Assembly (NCBI GenBank): GCA_039707655.1
Contig: CM077664.1
Span: 193,992,195-194,056,194, forward strand
Direction of reading: 5' to 3'
From: Elymus sibiricus
Taxonomy: Eukaryota; Streptophyta; Magnoliopsida; Poales; Poaceae
Length of the DNA: 64,000 bases
Of the stretch, positions 10,308 through 20,270 are shown piece after piece; positions within the stretch are counted from its first letter, which is position 1, and the number at the start of each line of letters is the position of its first letter. Made by a program: the position numbers and the translations under genes. The notes beneath the pieces are model-generated. The model searched no databases. It was not told the DNA's origin and worked only from the letters and a program-made list of their open reading frames with translations.

Positions 10308-11963
10308 GTGCCGCCGCCGGTTGTAGATCCTGCCCCCGGCAGCGAGGGCAGAAGTGGCCATGGCCCCCCTGGATCTGAGGAACCCATAGAATCTCGGGCG
10401 AACAGCATAAGCGATCTCCCGGACGCCATCCTTGGGGAGATCATCTCCCTTCTCCCCACCAAGGATGGCTGCCATACACAGGTCCTCGCATCTCGGTGGC
10501 GCCCTCTGTGGCACACCGCGCCTCTTAATATCGACTGTCGTCAGCTATCTGTCGTTCATGATTTTGAACTCCACGGATCCATCATCTCCTCCCACCAGGG
10601 ACTCCGTTCAACGCCTCTGCATCCCGGCATGCTGCCTGCTGCACATACCCTGCACGGTGGATGCCTGGTTGACATCCCATGAATTCGAAAAACTCTAGCA
10701 GCTTGAGTTCTACCATTACTATGAAAATAGCTTACCACCAACCGCTGTATCTGTGCCCTCACCACCGATGTCCATCTCATGGTTTTCCTCCTCTCTCCAC
10801 ACCACCACCTTGGCCCGGTGCCATCTAGCAGACAATCTGGTACAAATGCTTCAACTCCCACTGCTAAAAAAACTTGCTCTTGTGGTGGTTGATCTGTCCA
10901 AGGCGTCACTGCACAGCATCATCCACTCCAGCTGCCCTGCCCTGGAGCGCTTGCTGCTTCTTTTTGGAGAAGAAATCCGTATCCATTGTCTCCAAATAAA
11001 GTCGCCTCACCTTGTAAGCATTGGAATTTGTTTTAAAGGACAGGAGCTCATCATCGAAGATGCCCCTTCACTTCGAAGGTTGCTCCTTGATTATTGTTAT
11101 GCACCTTCGCAAATAATTGTGGTCTCTGCGCCTAAACTGGAGACCTTGGGTGTAATTCGTGATCCGTTTAAAGGTTACAATATGGTGTTTGGCTCCACAC
11201 TTATTCAGGTACTGTATATTATCATCAACACTTTTGTAATCATAAGTTGCATTTTTCATTTGTGCGCATAAGTTTTATATCATCTTGGAGTACACTTTTG
11301 GTACTAATTTTATGTTCTATGCTCAATGAAGAGTTTGTCCGTGCATAGCCTATCAGTGGTGCTGGATTCTGTCAAGACCTTACATATCAGTATGTGGTGT
11401 TTAGATTTGAACACAATTATTGGCTTGCTGCGATGCTTTCCATGCCTGGAGAATTTGTATATAGAGGTGATGATTTCACGCACATTGGAAGCCCATATAT
11501 AATGTACTAGAATTAACTGTTCAGCTATCGCTCTTTCGACATACTCTTTTTTAGACATTAACTGTTTTCAATCTTCATGTCTATTTAGGCAATAACACAT
11601 GGACAAAAAGGTATAACCAATCGGTGGCGTAAGAAGCACAGGGATTTTCTCAGTTCACATGACATTCGCTTGAGGACAATAACGATGGAAGGATATGCAT
11701 CCAACCATGCAAACACTAGCTTTGTCACATTCTTCCAGTTGAATGCGAGGGTACTATTGTCCATGAGGATTAAGTATTTTAACAAAAAGTTTCTCATGGA
11801 TGGACACGTTGAACGGCACAAAAAGAAGTTTCAGGTGGATAAAACGGCTTCTGAACGTGCTCGGCTTCTATTTACAACAACTTGTCATCATGTACCAGTA
11901 AATTTTCTGGCCCAGGATCTTGATTTTATGGATGAGACCGATCCATTTGATTGTGACTGCTGA
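10308..11963 (+). pseudogene. F-box/LRR/FBD-like gene, broken, three exons
   Basis: Exon 1 (to 11208) opens with an F-box ([19 protein letters not shown], then [20 protein letters not shown]). It goes on to leucine-rich repeats (LVQMLQLPLLKKLALVVVDL, LIIEDAPSLRRLLLDYCYAP). Exon 2 (11332-11466) codes SLSVHSLSVVLDSVKTLHIS...CLENLYIE. Exon 3 (11589-11963) resembles an FBD-type C-terminus and ends DPFDCDC. Introns 11209-11331 and 11467-11588 begin GT and end AG in phase 0. F-box proteins recruit substrates to SCF ubiquitin ligases. Three lesions are visible: the F-box frame has an in-frame TAG at 10302 and no ATG after it; the frame shifts between about 10590 and 10610; and a TAG at 10696-10698 interrupts EFEKL-QLEFYHYY. 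It is probably a recent pseudogene, as the splice sites and the rest of the frame are intact. Confidence 0.8.
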
Positions 11964-12643
11964 AAACTTTGGTTGAGTTAGATGCTATTTCCCTGTTCAA
12001 TCTGGGTTTTGTCTAAACCCGATGAATTGATCCTTGTGCTTTTGTACCATTTGTAAGCTGGAGTTAGATGTTGTTGCCCTTTTCAACTCGGCTGTGACTC
12101 ATATTTTCTTTCAAACAGGGCCAATGGCTTGCCATTTCTTTAATTAAATGCCTAGAAATCATAAATGTGTCCTTGGGTGAATGTTTAGGTCCCATTTCTT
12201 TAGTTAAATGCCTAGAAATTATAAATGCTATATGCAATAATTATGCATGTGCTTGCTCGCCGTTGAGGCGGCCGCGGCGCGCTCTGCTCGCATCCCTTCA
12301 CGCGCTTTGGTCGACGTTGAGGAAGCCGCGGCGTGCTCTGCTCGCGTCCCTCCGCGCGCACTCTTTCAGCGGTTGGGGCCGGCGCACGATCACATTTTGG
12401 GCGCCATATGCATGCGGTTGCGTCCACGCACGTCGCCACGATGTAGTTAATACGTGCGACACGATGTAGTTACGCGCTGCAACAACTGCCATCCGCGCGC
12501 GCCGATACTCCACGCCGTTTGGCCTTCCCATTTATTCCCACGGCCATTATAACCTTAGTCTCTTCAACCTTTCGATCGCGCCCCGCAACACAACAAGCAC
12601 ACCCACGACGACACATAGAGAGAGGTTATCCAGCGGCGCTCCA
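11964..12643 (+). other. Intergenic spacer and promoter region of the exonuclease-like gene
   Basis: It holds the end of the F-box pseudogene transcript region, two local duplications (12133-12227, 12261-12349) and a GC-rich stretch. An ATTATAAC box lies near 12545, followed by a CA-rich leader (12565-12643) before the ATG of the exonuclease-like ORF. The TATA call is weak but well placed, about 100 bp upstream of the start codon. Confidence 0.45.
12133..12349 (+). repeat. Two separate local tandem duplications
   Basis: First, CCATTTCTTTAATTAAATGC (followed by CTAGAAATCATAAATG) recurs 58 bp later with two changes. Second, CGTTGAGGCGGCCGCGGCGC at about 12262 recurs at about 12313 as CGTTGAGGAAGCCGCGGCGT, period 51 bp. 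Both lie between the two genes. Confidence 0.75.
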
Positions 12644-13273
12644 ATGGAGTTCGGCAAGCATCGTGTGGACACCCACGTGAGGGGGAAGGACCTCTCGGTG
12701 GTGTCCACCATCGACCCGGCCATGGTGGAGGACTCCATCAACACCATGGAGCAGTTGCTTGCTAAGGATGATAAGTACAAAGTGGTCGGCTTCGACCTCC
12801 AGTACACAGCCGGTCGTCCCGGGGTTGATCAGGTGGTTGCCGTTGCCCAGTTGTGTGTGGGCCATCATGTCCTCGTCTATCACTACTACCTGGCCGCAAG
12901 GCCTTGTGAGCGTTTCGCCAGGTTTGTCAAGAGCTCCAACTACAAGTTCGCTGCGGTGGACACCGCCGACGATGTAAAATCGCTCCAGATTTTGGGCTTG
13001 GCCTGCCCCAAGCTTGTCAACATCCGTGGCCACTACAGGGTCTGGGGAAGCACGAAGGACTCCCTGGTTGAACTCACTGCGGCCATCATTGACCCCTACT
13101 ACGAAAACATGAAGGAAGGTTCAAAGAGAAATCCTGGATCCTGGCACGTTGCCTGGGTGCAGAGACTGGATGAACCTCACCTCAAGTTTGTAGCCAAGAA
13201 CGTGTACACATGCTACGAGATGCACAGGCAGATCGTCGACATGAGGGAGTGCCTCCTTCCTGCAGATGACTAG
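12644..13273 (+). CDS. 3'-5' exonuclease-fold (DEDDy, WRN-exonuclease-like) protein, catalytically substituted
   Basis: A single-exon, intact 209-codon ORF. The fold is recognised from KYKVVGFDLQYTAG (Exo I position), VAVAQLCVGHHVLVYHYY, KFAAVDTADDVKSLQ (Exo II position), a GHYRVWGSTKDSLVELTAAI helix region and KFVAKNVYTCYEMHRQIVDM (Exo III position). Active DEDDy exonucleases need D-x-E in Exo I and Y-x3-D in Exo III. Here these read D-L-Q and F-V-A-K-N, so the glutamate is Gln, the tyrosine Phe and the last aspartate Asn. The first Asp and the Exo II Asp remain. Relatives I recall from grasses have FDLEYT and YAAKDAY. The ORF is open to its end, so it may be kept as a non-catalytic nucleic-acid-binding protein, or be a young decaying copy. 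Start: the only ATG after the leader. It is full length for this short grass family. Confidence 0.8.
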   Translation: MEFGKHRVDTHVRGKDLSVVSTIDPAMVEDSINTMEQLLAKDDKYKVVGFDLQYTAGRPGVDQVVAVAQLCVGHHVLVYHYYLAARPCERFARFVKSSNYKFAAVDTADDVKSLQILGLACPKLVNIRGHYRVWGSTKDSLVELTAAIIDPYYENMKEGSKRNPGSWHVAWVQRLDEPHLKFVAKNVYTCYEMHRQIVDMRECLLPADD

Positions 13274-13490
13274 GGATCGAGCCACCAGCAGAGCAGCAGC
13301 GGCAAGCGTCACAAGAAGAAGTATATTATGATTAGATATGATCGTCTATCCTAGTTCATTATGCATGTAATTGTTTACTTTGGTGTGTGCAAATGTTATG
13401 TGTGTAGTCAGTTATGTAATTGGATGTTTAATTTGGTTATGCAATCATGTCCTTATAAGTATATATGTTGTTGTTCTGTAGATAGAGCAT
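13274..13490 (+). other. 3' flank of the exonuclease-like ORF
   Basis: T- and G-rich sequence with several TGTAAT/TATGTAAT motifs that could serve as plant polyadenylation signals. No ORF. Confidence 0.4.
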
Positions 13491-14108
13491 AGATGTTGTG
13501 CCGACAGAGCAAATCACATCGCCCACGGGCTAAACTAGGGAACCCGTCGGTGATGATTTCATCAATCGCTAACAATTATTTACCACCAACCGTTTGCCCA
13601 CAACACACATGGGTTATTAGCAGGAATCGTCCATTTTGTTATCCGTCTTCCCACACATTTCGGATTACTGACCTGTTTGCCGCGTATCACACACATCTTG
13701 TTAAGTTGAACCATTTCTGTTGTGTTGGGTAATCGCAAACAGTTCATCCGAGTGAACCGTATGCCGTATATCGCACACACCTTGATCTGCCTGACCGTTT
13801 CTGTTGTGTTGGGTAATCACAAACAATTTATCCAAGTAAACTGTATGCCGTGTATCACACACACCTTGAACTGGCTGACCGTGTTTGTTGTTCTGGCTCA
13901 TCACAAATAGTTCATATGGATCAACTGTATGGCATGTATCGCACACGCGTCTCTAATCTGAATCGTGCTTGATGTCTCCGGTATCGCACACAGTTCATAT
14001 TATTGGCGATGGTTTTATTACGACACCGTTTGCGATTCATGCATCGCACATAGTTTGGTCGCGGGGTCTCTGATTCATGTGTCGCGTTAGCGGTCGCCTG
14101 CAGTAGTG
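13490..14108 (-). mobile_element. Terminal region of a probable CACTA DNA transposon
   Basis: The right end reads ...GGTCGCCTGCAGTAGTG on the plus strand, i.e. CACTACTGCAGGCGACC from the outside inwards, as expected for a CACTA terminus. Inside it lie about five subterminal units of ~84 bp, the usual binding-site array of these elements. Directly outside, at 14109, the Athila-like pol frame of element D starts mid-protein, so the element was inserted there. The other end and the transposase are not in the window or not recognisable, so the left limit is a guess. Confidence 0.6.
13600..13990 (-). repeat. Subterminal tandem repeats, ~84 bp period
   Basis: Units contain TATCGCACACACCTTGA or close variants, then TGTTGTGTTGGGTAATC, then CACAAACA/GTTCAT. 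About four to five copies are visible, diverging towards the left. A short minus-strand frame through them repeats every 28 residues, which confirms the period and is not a gene. Confidence 0.85.
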
Positions 14109-15800
14109 CTAGTTAGTGCTCAAAAGAATTATGCTACTACTGAGAAAGAATATTTAGCAGTTGTGTTTACATGTGATAAATTTAGGCCTTATATTGTTGA
14201 TTCTAAAGTAACCATTCACACTGATCATGCTGCTATTAAATGTCTTATGGAAAAGAAAGATGCTAAACCTAGACTGATTAGGTTGGTTCTATTACTACAA
14301 CAATTTGATCTGCATATTATTGATAGAAAAGTAGCTGAGAATCCTCTAGCAGATAACTTGTCTAGAATGGAAAATGTTCTTGATGACCCACTGCCTATTG
14401 ATGATAGTTTTCCTGATGAGCAATTAGCTGTTATAAATGCTTTTACTTCTTGTAATAATCCTTGGTATGCAGATTATGCCAATTACATTGTTGCTAAATG
14501 TATACCACCTAATTTCACTTATCAACAAAAGAAAAAGTTCTTCTTTGATTTAAGACATTACTTTTGGGATGACCCACACCTATATAAAGAAGGAGTAGAT
14601 GGTGTTATTAGACGTTGTGTACCTGAGCATGAACATGAACAAATCCTACGGAAGTGTCATCCCGAAGCATACGAAGGACACCATGCGGGAGACAGAACTG
14701 CACATAAGGTACTATAGTCTGGTTTTTATTGGCCTACTCTCTTCAAGGATGCACGTAAGTTTGTCCTTTCTTGTGATGAATGTCAAAGAATTGGTAATAT
14801 TGGTAGACATCAGGAAATGCATGCCTATGAATTATTCGCTTGTTATTGAACCATTTGATGTTCGGGGCTTTGATTATATGGGACCTTTTCCTTCCTCTAA
14901 TGGGTATACTCATATTTTAGTTGCTGTTGATTATGTTACTAAATGGGTAGAAGCTATTCCAACCAGTAGTGCTAATCACAACACATCTATTAAAATGCTT
15001 AAAGACGTTATGTTTCCTAGGTTTCGAGTCCCTAGATATTTAATGACTGATGGTGGTTCACATTTTATTCATGGTGCATTTCGTAAACTCCTAGCTAAAT
15101 ATGATGTTAACCATAGAATTGCATCACCATATCATCCTGAGTCTTGTGGTCAAGTTGAATTGAGCAATAGAGAAATAAAATTGATTTTGCAAAAGACTGT
15201 TAATAGATCTAGGAAGAATTGGTCTAAGAAACTTGATGATGCATTATGGGTTTATAGAACTGCTTACAAAAATCCTATGGGTATGTTTCCTTATAAAATG
15301 GTCTACAGAAAAGCATGTCATTTACCTCTAGAATTAGAACATAAAGCTTATTGGGCAATTAAAGAACTTAACTATGATTTTAAACTTGCCGGTGAAAAGA
15401 GGTTTTTTGATATCAGCTCTCTAGATGAATGGAGAACCCAAGCTTATGAAAATGCCAAGTTATTCAAAGAAAAACTTAAAAGATGGCATGACAAAAGAAT
15501 CCAAAAATGGGAATTTAAAATTGGTGATTAAGTTCTATTGTACAACTCTCGTTTCAGATTCTTTGCAGGAAAACTTCTCTCTAAATGGGAAGGACCATAT
15601 ATCATCGAAGAGGTCTATTGCTTCGGAGCTATCAAGATTAACAATTCTGAAGGAACTAATCCGAGAGTGGTTAATGGGCAAAGAATTAAACATTAGATCT
15701 TAGGTGCGCCCATTAATGTTGAAACTAATATTATTCAAACCATGACACCGGAGGAACACATAAAAGAGACCTTCCGGAATGCTCCAGAACCCTGAAAAGG
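14109..15800 (+). pseudogene. RNase H and integrase of element D, broken
   Basis: The RNase H part shows NYATTEKEYLAVVFTCDKFR and HTDHAAIKCLMEKKDAK. The integrase zinc finger region follows ([13 protein letters not shown] ... CDECQRIG), then the core with [34 protein letters not shown] and [19 protein letters not shown], which carry the DDE acidic residues, and a C-terminal FKIGD...LLSKWEGPY segment. Integrase would insert the cDNA. Lesions: an in-frame TAG at 14715-14717 where a Gln is usual, a frameshift near 14820, a TAA at 15529-15531 where GDYVLLYNS is expected, and further stops before the end near 15797. Not functional. Confidence 0.92.
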
Positions 15801-15919
15801 AGTAGGTATGGGATACGGTAAGTAAACCGACTCCAAAAACTCAAAAAAAAATCTGTCCGTTTTGGAATATTAGAAAAAATACAAAAATAAGAAACAGCCA
15901 AGAGGACCCACGAGGAGGT

Positions 15920-15974
15920 CACAAGGCAACAGGGCGCGCCTTAACCCCCAGGGCGCGCCGGGTTGCCTTGTGGG
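15920..15974. repeat. GC-rich hairpin, copy 1 (spacer of D)
   Basis: Left arm CACAAGGCAACAGGGCGCGC, right arm GGGCGCGCCGGGTTGCCTTG, loop TTAACCCCC. The arms pair over about 20 bp with a few mismatches. Confidence 0.85.
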
Positions 15975-16145
15975 CCCCTCATGTGCCTTCCTGACTCCGT
16001 CTTCCTCCTGAATACTTATTTTGCAAGATAAAAATTCATTATATATATATATACATACTCCCAGATGTTTTGACCACCATAACGCAAGTTTCTCCTCTGT
16101 TCTTGTTTCGTACTGTTTTCTGTCAGATTTCCAAGGCCAGATATC

Positions 16146-16408
16146 ATGTCCTCTTCTTCCTCCAACAACATGGGAGATGACGCTTGGTTGCTGCAGATGG
16201 AACTCAAGAGAGAGGGAGGCTGAGGAGGTCACCATGGAAGAAGATGAGGGAGATTCGCTCGAAGTCCACCCTCCGGCTTCGGAGAGGGGTACTCTAGCCG
16301 GTATCTCCACTACTCCAAACCCCCATCAAACCATGAGGACTATGATGAGCCAGGAAAGTCAAGAGGTACAAGAGGGGCCTACCCCTAGGAGGCCCCTACA
16401 CAGGTTAC
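16146..16408 (+). pseudogene. Post-pol (env-position) ORF of element D, first part
   Basis: ATG at 16146 opens MSSSSSNNMGDDAWLLQMEL. A frameshift near 16210 leads into EEVTMEEDEGDSLEVHPPAS and a Pro/Ser-rich acidic stretch up to the insertion of element A. Athila-clade elements often carry an ORF between integrase and the 3' LTR; its function is unknown. The second part continues at 45727. Confidence 0.55.
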
Positions 16409-17824
16409 TGATAACCCACAAGTATAGGGGATCGCAACAGTTTTCGCGGGTAGTATTTCACCCAGATTTATTGATTTGACACAAGGGGAGCCAAAGAATA
16501 TTTGCAAGTATTAGCAGTTGAGTTGTCAATTCAACCACACCTGGAGATAAAATATCTGCAGCAGAATATTTAGTAGCACAGTAATATGATAGTTTTGATA
16601 GCAGTAGCACCAGCAACAATAGTAACGGCAACAGTAACAGTAGCAGTTTTGTAGCAAGTGTAAAGCAGTAGCAACAAAGTAACTTAGCAGAAACCAATAT
16701 GAGAAAGTCGTAGGCATTGGATCGGTGATGATAATTATGTTGGATGATATTCATCATATAACAGTCACAACCTAGGGCGATACACAATAGCTCCAATTCA
16801 TCAATGTAATGTAGGCATGTATTCCGTATATAGTCATACGTGCTTATAGTAAGAACTTGCATGACATCTTTTGTCCTACCCTCCCTTGGCAGCAGGGTCC
16901 TTCACGAAACTAAGGGATATTAAGGCCTCCTTTTAATAGAGAACTGGAACAAAGCATTAGCACTTAGTGAATACATGAACTCCTCAAACTACGGCAATCA
17001 CCGAAAAGAATCCCAATTATTGTCACCTTGGGTTATGCGGATAATAACACGTAATAGGTGCATATAACTTGCAAGATAGGATCAAGAACACAAATATATT
17101 CATGAAAACATAAAGGGTTCAGATCTGAAATCATGGCACTCGGGCCCTAGTGACAAGCATTAAGCATAGCAAAGTCATAGCAACATCAATCTCAGAACAT
17201 AGTGGATACTAGGGATCAAAGCCCTAACAAATTGACTCGATTACATGATAAATCTCATCCAACCCATCACCGTCCAGCAAGCCTACGAAGGAATTACTCA
17301 TGCCCGGTGGTGAGCATCATGAAATTGGTGATGGAGGATGGTTGATGATGATGACGGCGTCGAATCCCCCTCTCCGGAGCCCCGAATGAACTCCAGATCA
17401 GTCCTCCCGATGAAGAACAGGAGGTGGCGGCGGCTCCATATCGTAAACGCGATGAAAATTCTTCTCTTATTTTTTTTTCTCGGGGAAAGAGAATTTATAG
17501 CGTTGGAATTAGGTCAGACGACCGCCTGTGGGCCCCACAAGGCATTAGGGCGCGCCCTAGGGGGGGTCGCGCCCTGTTGCCTTGTGGGCAACAGGTGGCC
17601 CCTCTTCTGTTGATTCTTGCACCAATAATTTTTATATATTCCATAAAAATTCTCCAAAAAGTTTCGTCCAAATCCGAGAACTTTTATTTCTGCACAAAAA
17701 CAACACCATGGTAATTCTGCTGAAAACAGCGTCAGTCCGGGTTAGTTTCATTCAAATCATGCAAATTAGAGTCCAAAACAAGAGCAAAAGTGTTTGGAAA
17801 AGTAGATACGACAGAGACGTATCA
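16409..17824 (-). repeat. 3' LTR of element A (1,416 bp)
   Basis: Plus-strand ends are TGATAACCCACAAGTATAGG and GAGACGTATCA. The right LTR matches it closely throughout. It contains A/G-rich AACAGTAACAGTAGCAG microsatellite-like sequence (16600-16680) and the GC-rich hairpin at 17534-17588. Confidence 0.92.
17534..17588. repeat. GC-rich hairpin, copy 2 (3' LTR of A)
   Basis: Left arm CCCACAAGGCATTAGGGCGC pairs with the rc of CGCGCCCTGTTGCCTTGTGG; about 21 of 24 positions match. Confidence 0.88.
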
Positions 17825-17838
17825 ACTCCCCCAAGCTT
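17825..17838 (-). other. Polypurine tract of element A
   Basis: Minus strand AAGCTTGGGGGAGT immediately before TGATACGTCTC, the 3' LTR start. A second copy lies at 19931-19944. Confidence 0.9.
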
Positions 17839-19930
17839 AACTCATTGCTTGTCCTCAAGCAATTCAGTTGACAAACTGAAAATGATAAAGAAAAACTTTT
17901 ATGAACTCTTTTGTTCTTGTATCCGTATATAAGCTTAAATAGTACCCAAGTTTTCAGCAAAGATCATGAACTAACCATGCTCATAATAACACTTAGGAAT
18001 TATATTTACTCATATCAATGGCATAATCAACTAGCGAGCAATAATAACGTATCTCAAATGCCAACAATTTGTCAAAACAATCATGATATAATATGATAAC
18101 ATGGTATCTCGCTAGCCCTTTCTGAGACCGCAAAACATAAATGCAGAGCACCTCCAAAGTTCAAGCAGCGACTAAACATTGTAATTCAGGGTAGAAGAGA
18201 TCCAGTCATGATGCACACAACATTAACTATACTCAATGCATAAGGATGACAATAGTGCTCTCAGGATTGGCGCTTAGTGCAAGAAGGTGTGACTCAACAA
18301 TAAAAGTAAAATAACATAAAGTAAATAACATAAAAGTAAATAGATAGGCCCTTTGTAGAGGGAAGCAGGGATTTGCAGCGGTGCCAGAGCTCGAAGCTTA
18401 AATCAGAGATGAAAAATAATTTTGGGAGGTGTACTTTTCCTGTCAACATCACGACCGAGAGTTTTCAATATCTTCCATGCTAAACACATTATAGGTGGTT
18501 CCCAAGCGGAAAGGTAAAGTTTACTCCCCCTCTACCATACCAACACAAGCCATGGCTAGCCGAATCCTCGGGTGCCCTCCATACCAACAACTTTTCGAGG
18601 GAGTTTGTTTGCATTATGTATTTTCGATTTTGAGCATAGGACTGGGCATCCCAAATACCAACCTCTCTCGTGCAATGACAAGTGAATAAACACTCATCTC
18701 GAGAATAACCCGCTTAGCATGGAAGATACTGACCGCCCCCTGTTGCTCCATGAGCGGTACGGGCACACAAAACGGATGTTTATTTGAATGATTAGAGGTG
18801 GCACATGCAAATTTACTTGGAGCAGCAGAGTAATACCGCATATAGGTAGATATAGTGGACTCATCTAGAACAACTTTGGTTTAAGGATTGTGGATGCACA
18901 AGCAGAATTCCCGCTTGGTACAAGTGAAGGCTAGCAAATAGGTTGAGAAGCGACCAACTAGAGAACGAAAACGGTCATGATCATGCATTGAGAATAATTA
19001 ACATTGAACACTAGCATGAGTAGGATATAGACACCCTGAACATAAATATCGTGGAGGCTATGTTGGTTTTGAATCAACTACATGCATGAACATGTGCCAA
19101 GTCAAGCCACTTGAAACATTCAAAGGAGGATACCATATTAACATACTACATCATAACCATTTTAATGCATGTTGACTTCTAAGATAAATCATTATCCACT
19201 CCTAGCTACTTAAGCATGGCATGTGCAACTATACTCTCTAATTGTCATCACAAACATGTTTACTCATAATATGCTGAATCATGGATACTGAGTTAAACAT
19301 ATTTACAAAAACAAAAACAAGAAGAGTTCATACCAGCTTTTCTTTGCCACGGTCACATCATCAAATCATCATCATTATTGCCTTTCACTTGCATGACTGA
19401 ATGATGTGAAAATGATAATAGTGCAAGTGTGCTGTGGACTAAGCTGGAATCTGCAAACATTTTATTCAAGGGAGAAGACAAGGTAATATTGGCTCTTCGT
19501 TAGATCAACAATAAAGCATATGAGAGCCATTCAACATTTTCATCGTGGTCTTCTCCCTACTACGACTCAACGAAACAAAAAGAAATTCAGAGAAACACAC
19601 TGAAATATTTTTGGAGTTTTTAGTTTTTCTGAAGGAAGCAAATTAAGGAAGAAAAACGAAAATCGAGAAAAACTATTTACACGGGAGAACTCCCAACAAG
19701 CAAAAGAAGAAACGAGAAATCTTTTTGGGTTTTCTTTTAATACTATGAACTAACAAACGGGAAAGAAAAACCGAAAAGAAGCGAGAAATATTTTTGGGTT
19801 TTTGAAGTTTTTCAAACACACAAGAAGAAAGTGAAAATAAAACTAACATGGATGATACAATGAAAAAGGATGAACACCGACAGCTGAAATGAATGTGTGA
19901 ACATGAATGTAATGTCAGTGAGAGATACGT
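17839..19930 (-). other. Non-coding 3' spacer of element A
   Basis: About 2.1 kb of AT-rich DNA between two polypurine-tract copies. No ORF in any frame has coding character. A similar spacer (46061-47558) is present in element D and parts of it (CATGGCTAGCCG, TTGCTCCATGAGCGGTAC) recur in element B at 22430-22640, so it is a shared Athila-type module. Confidence 0.65.
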
Positions 19931-19944
19931 ACTCCCCCAAGCTT
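19931..19944 (-). other. Internal second polypurine tract of element A
   Basis: Minus strand AAGCTTGGGGGAGT, identical to the tract at the LTR, placed just after the stop codon of the Athila-type ORF. Confidence 0.85.
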
Positions 19945-19968
19945 AGGTTTTTGGACTAGCTTGGTAAT

Positions 19969-20265
19969 CACCACCCGTAGTATCCATCAGGACCGGGCGG
20001 ATAGTACTGGGGCGGAGGCACCTGAGGGTCCCACTGCTGGACCTCGTTCTCCGCTGCTGCCAGCTCGTTCCTGTAAGCTGTGATGTCCGCCGGCATGATG
20101 GTGTATCTGTTCCTGGCATAAGAGTCAAACAAAGAGGGTGCAGGCAACGGAATAATATCGCGAGTTGTTTCGCTAAAAACCAGGTTATAACGAATATATT
20201 AAGGAGGTTCAAGTTCATCAATAAAGTGGTGATCAATCATGCACTGTTGGTCTAAATAAGCCTTG
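19969..20265 (-). pseudogene. Athila-type ORF of element A, C-terminal part
   Basis: Continuation of the ORF at 26764-27356 on the far side of element B. It reads KAYLDQQCMIDHHFIDELEP, then an in-frame stop, then SETTRDIIPLPAPSLFDSYA, MPADITAYRNELAAAENEV and a Pro/Tyr-rich end (PPPQYYPPGPDGYYGW). The stop and the B insertion make it non-functional. Confidence 0.75.
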
Positions 20266-20270
20266 GGCAG

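Larger units (their letters stand above)
14109..16408 (+). mobile_element. Athila-like Gypsy element D, left segment
   Basis: Plus-strand element that starts here in the middle of RNase H at the CACTA end, continues through integrase and a post-pol ORF, and is interrupted at 16408 by element A (TSD GTTAC at 16404-16408 and 45727-45731). It resumes at 45727. The 3' LTR (47573) begins TGATACGTCCATTTTGC, which I associate with the Sabrina/WHAM group of Triticeae Athila elements. Confidence 0.85.

Noticed and set aside
10080..10514. 144-codon minus-strand frame over the F-box start
   Set aside because: It is antisense to the recognisable F-box and runs into the tandem duplication; no domain.
13701..13946. 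Minus-strand frame with a 28-residue repeating peptide
   Set aside because: It is the translation of the 84-bp subterminal repeats of the CACTA end; no start context, no domain.
16526..16862. Cys/Tyr/Leu-rich minus frames in the LTR of A, also at 44442-44778
   Set aside because: They read through AACAGTAGCAG-type simple repeats in an LTR; composition artefact.
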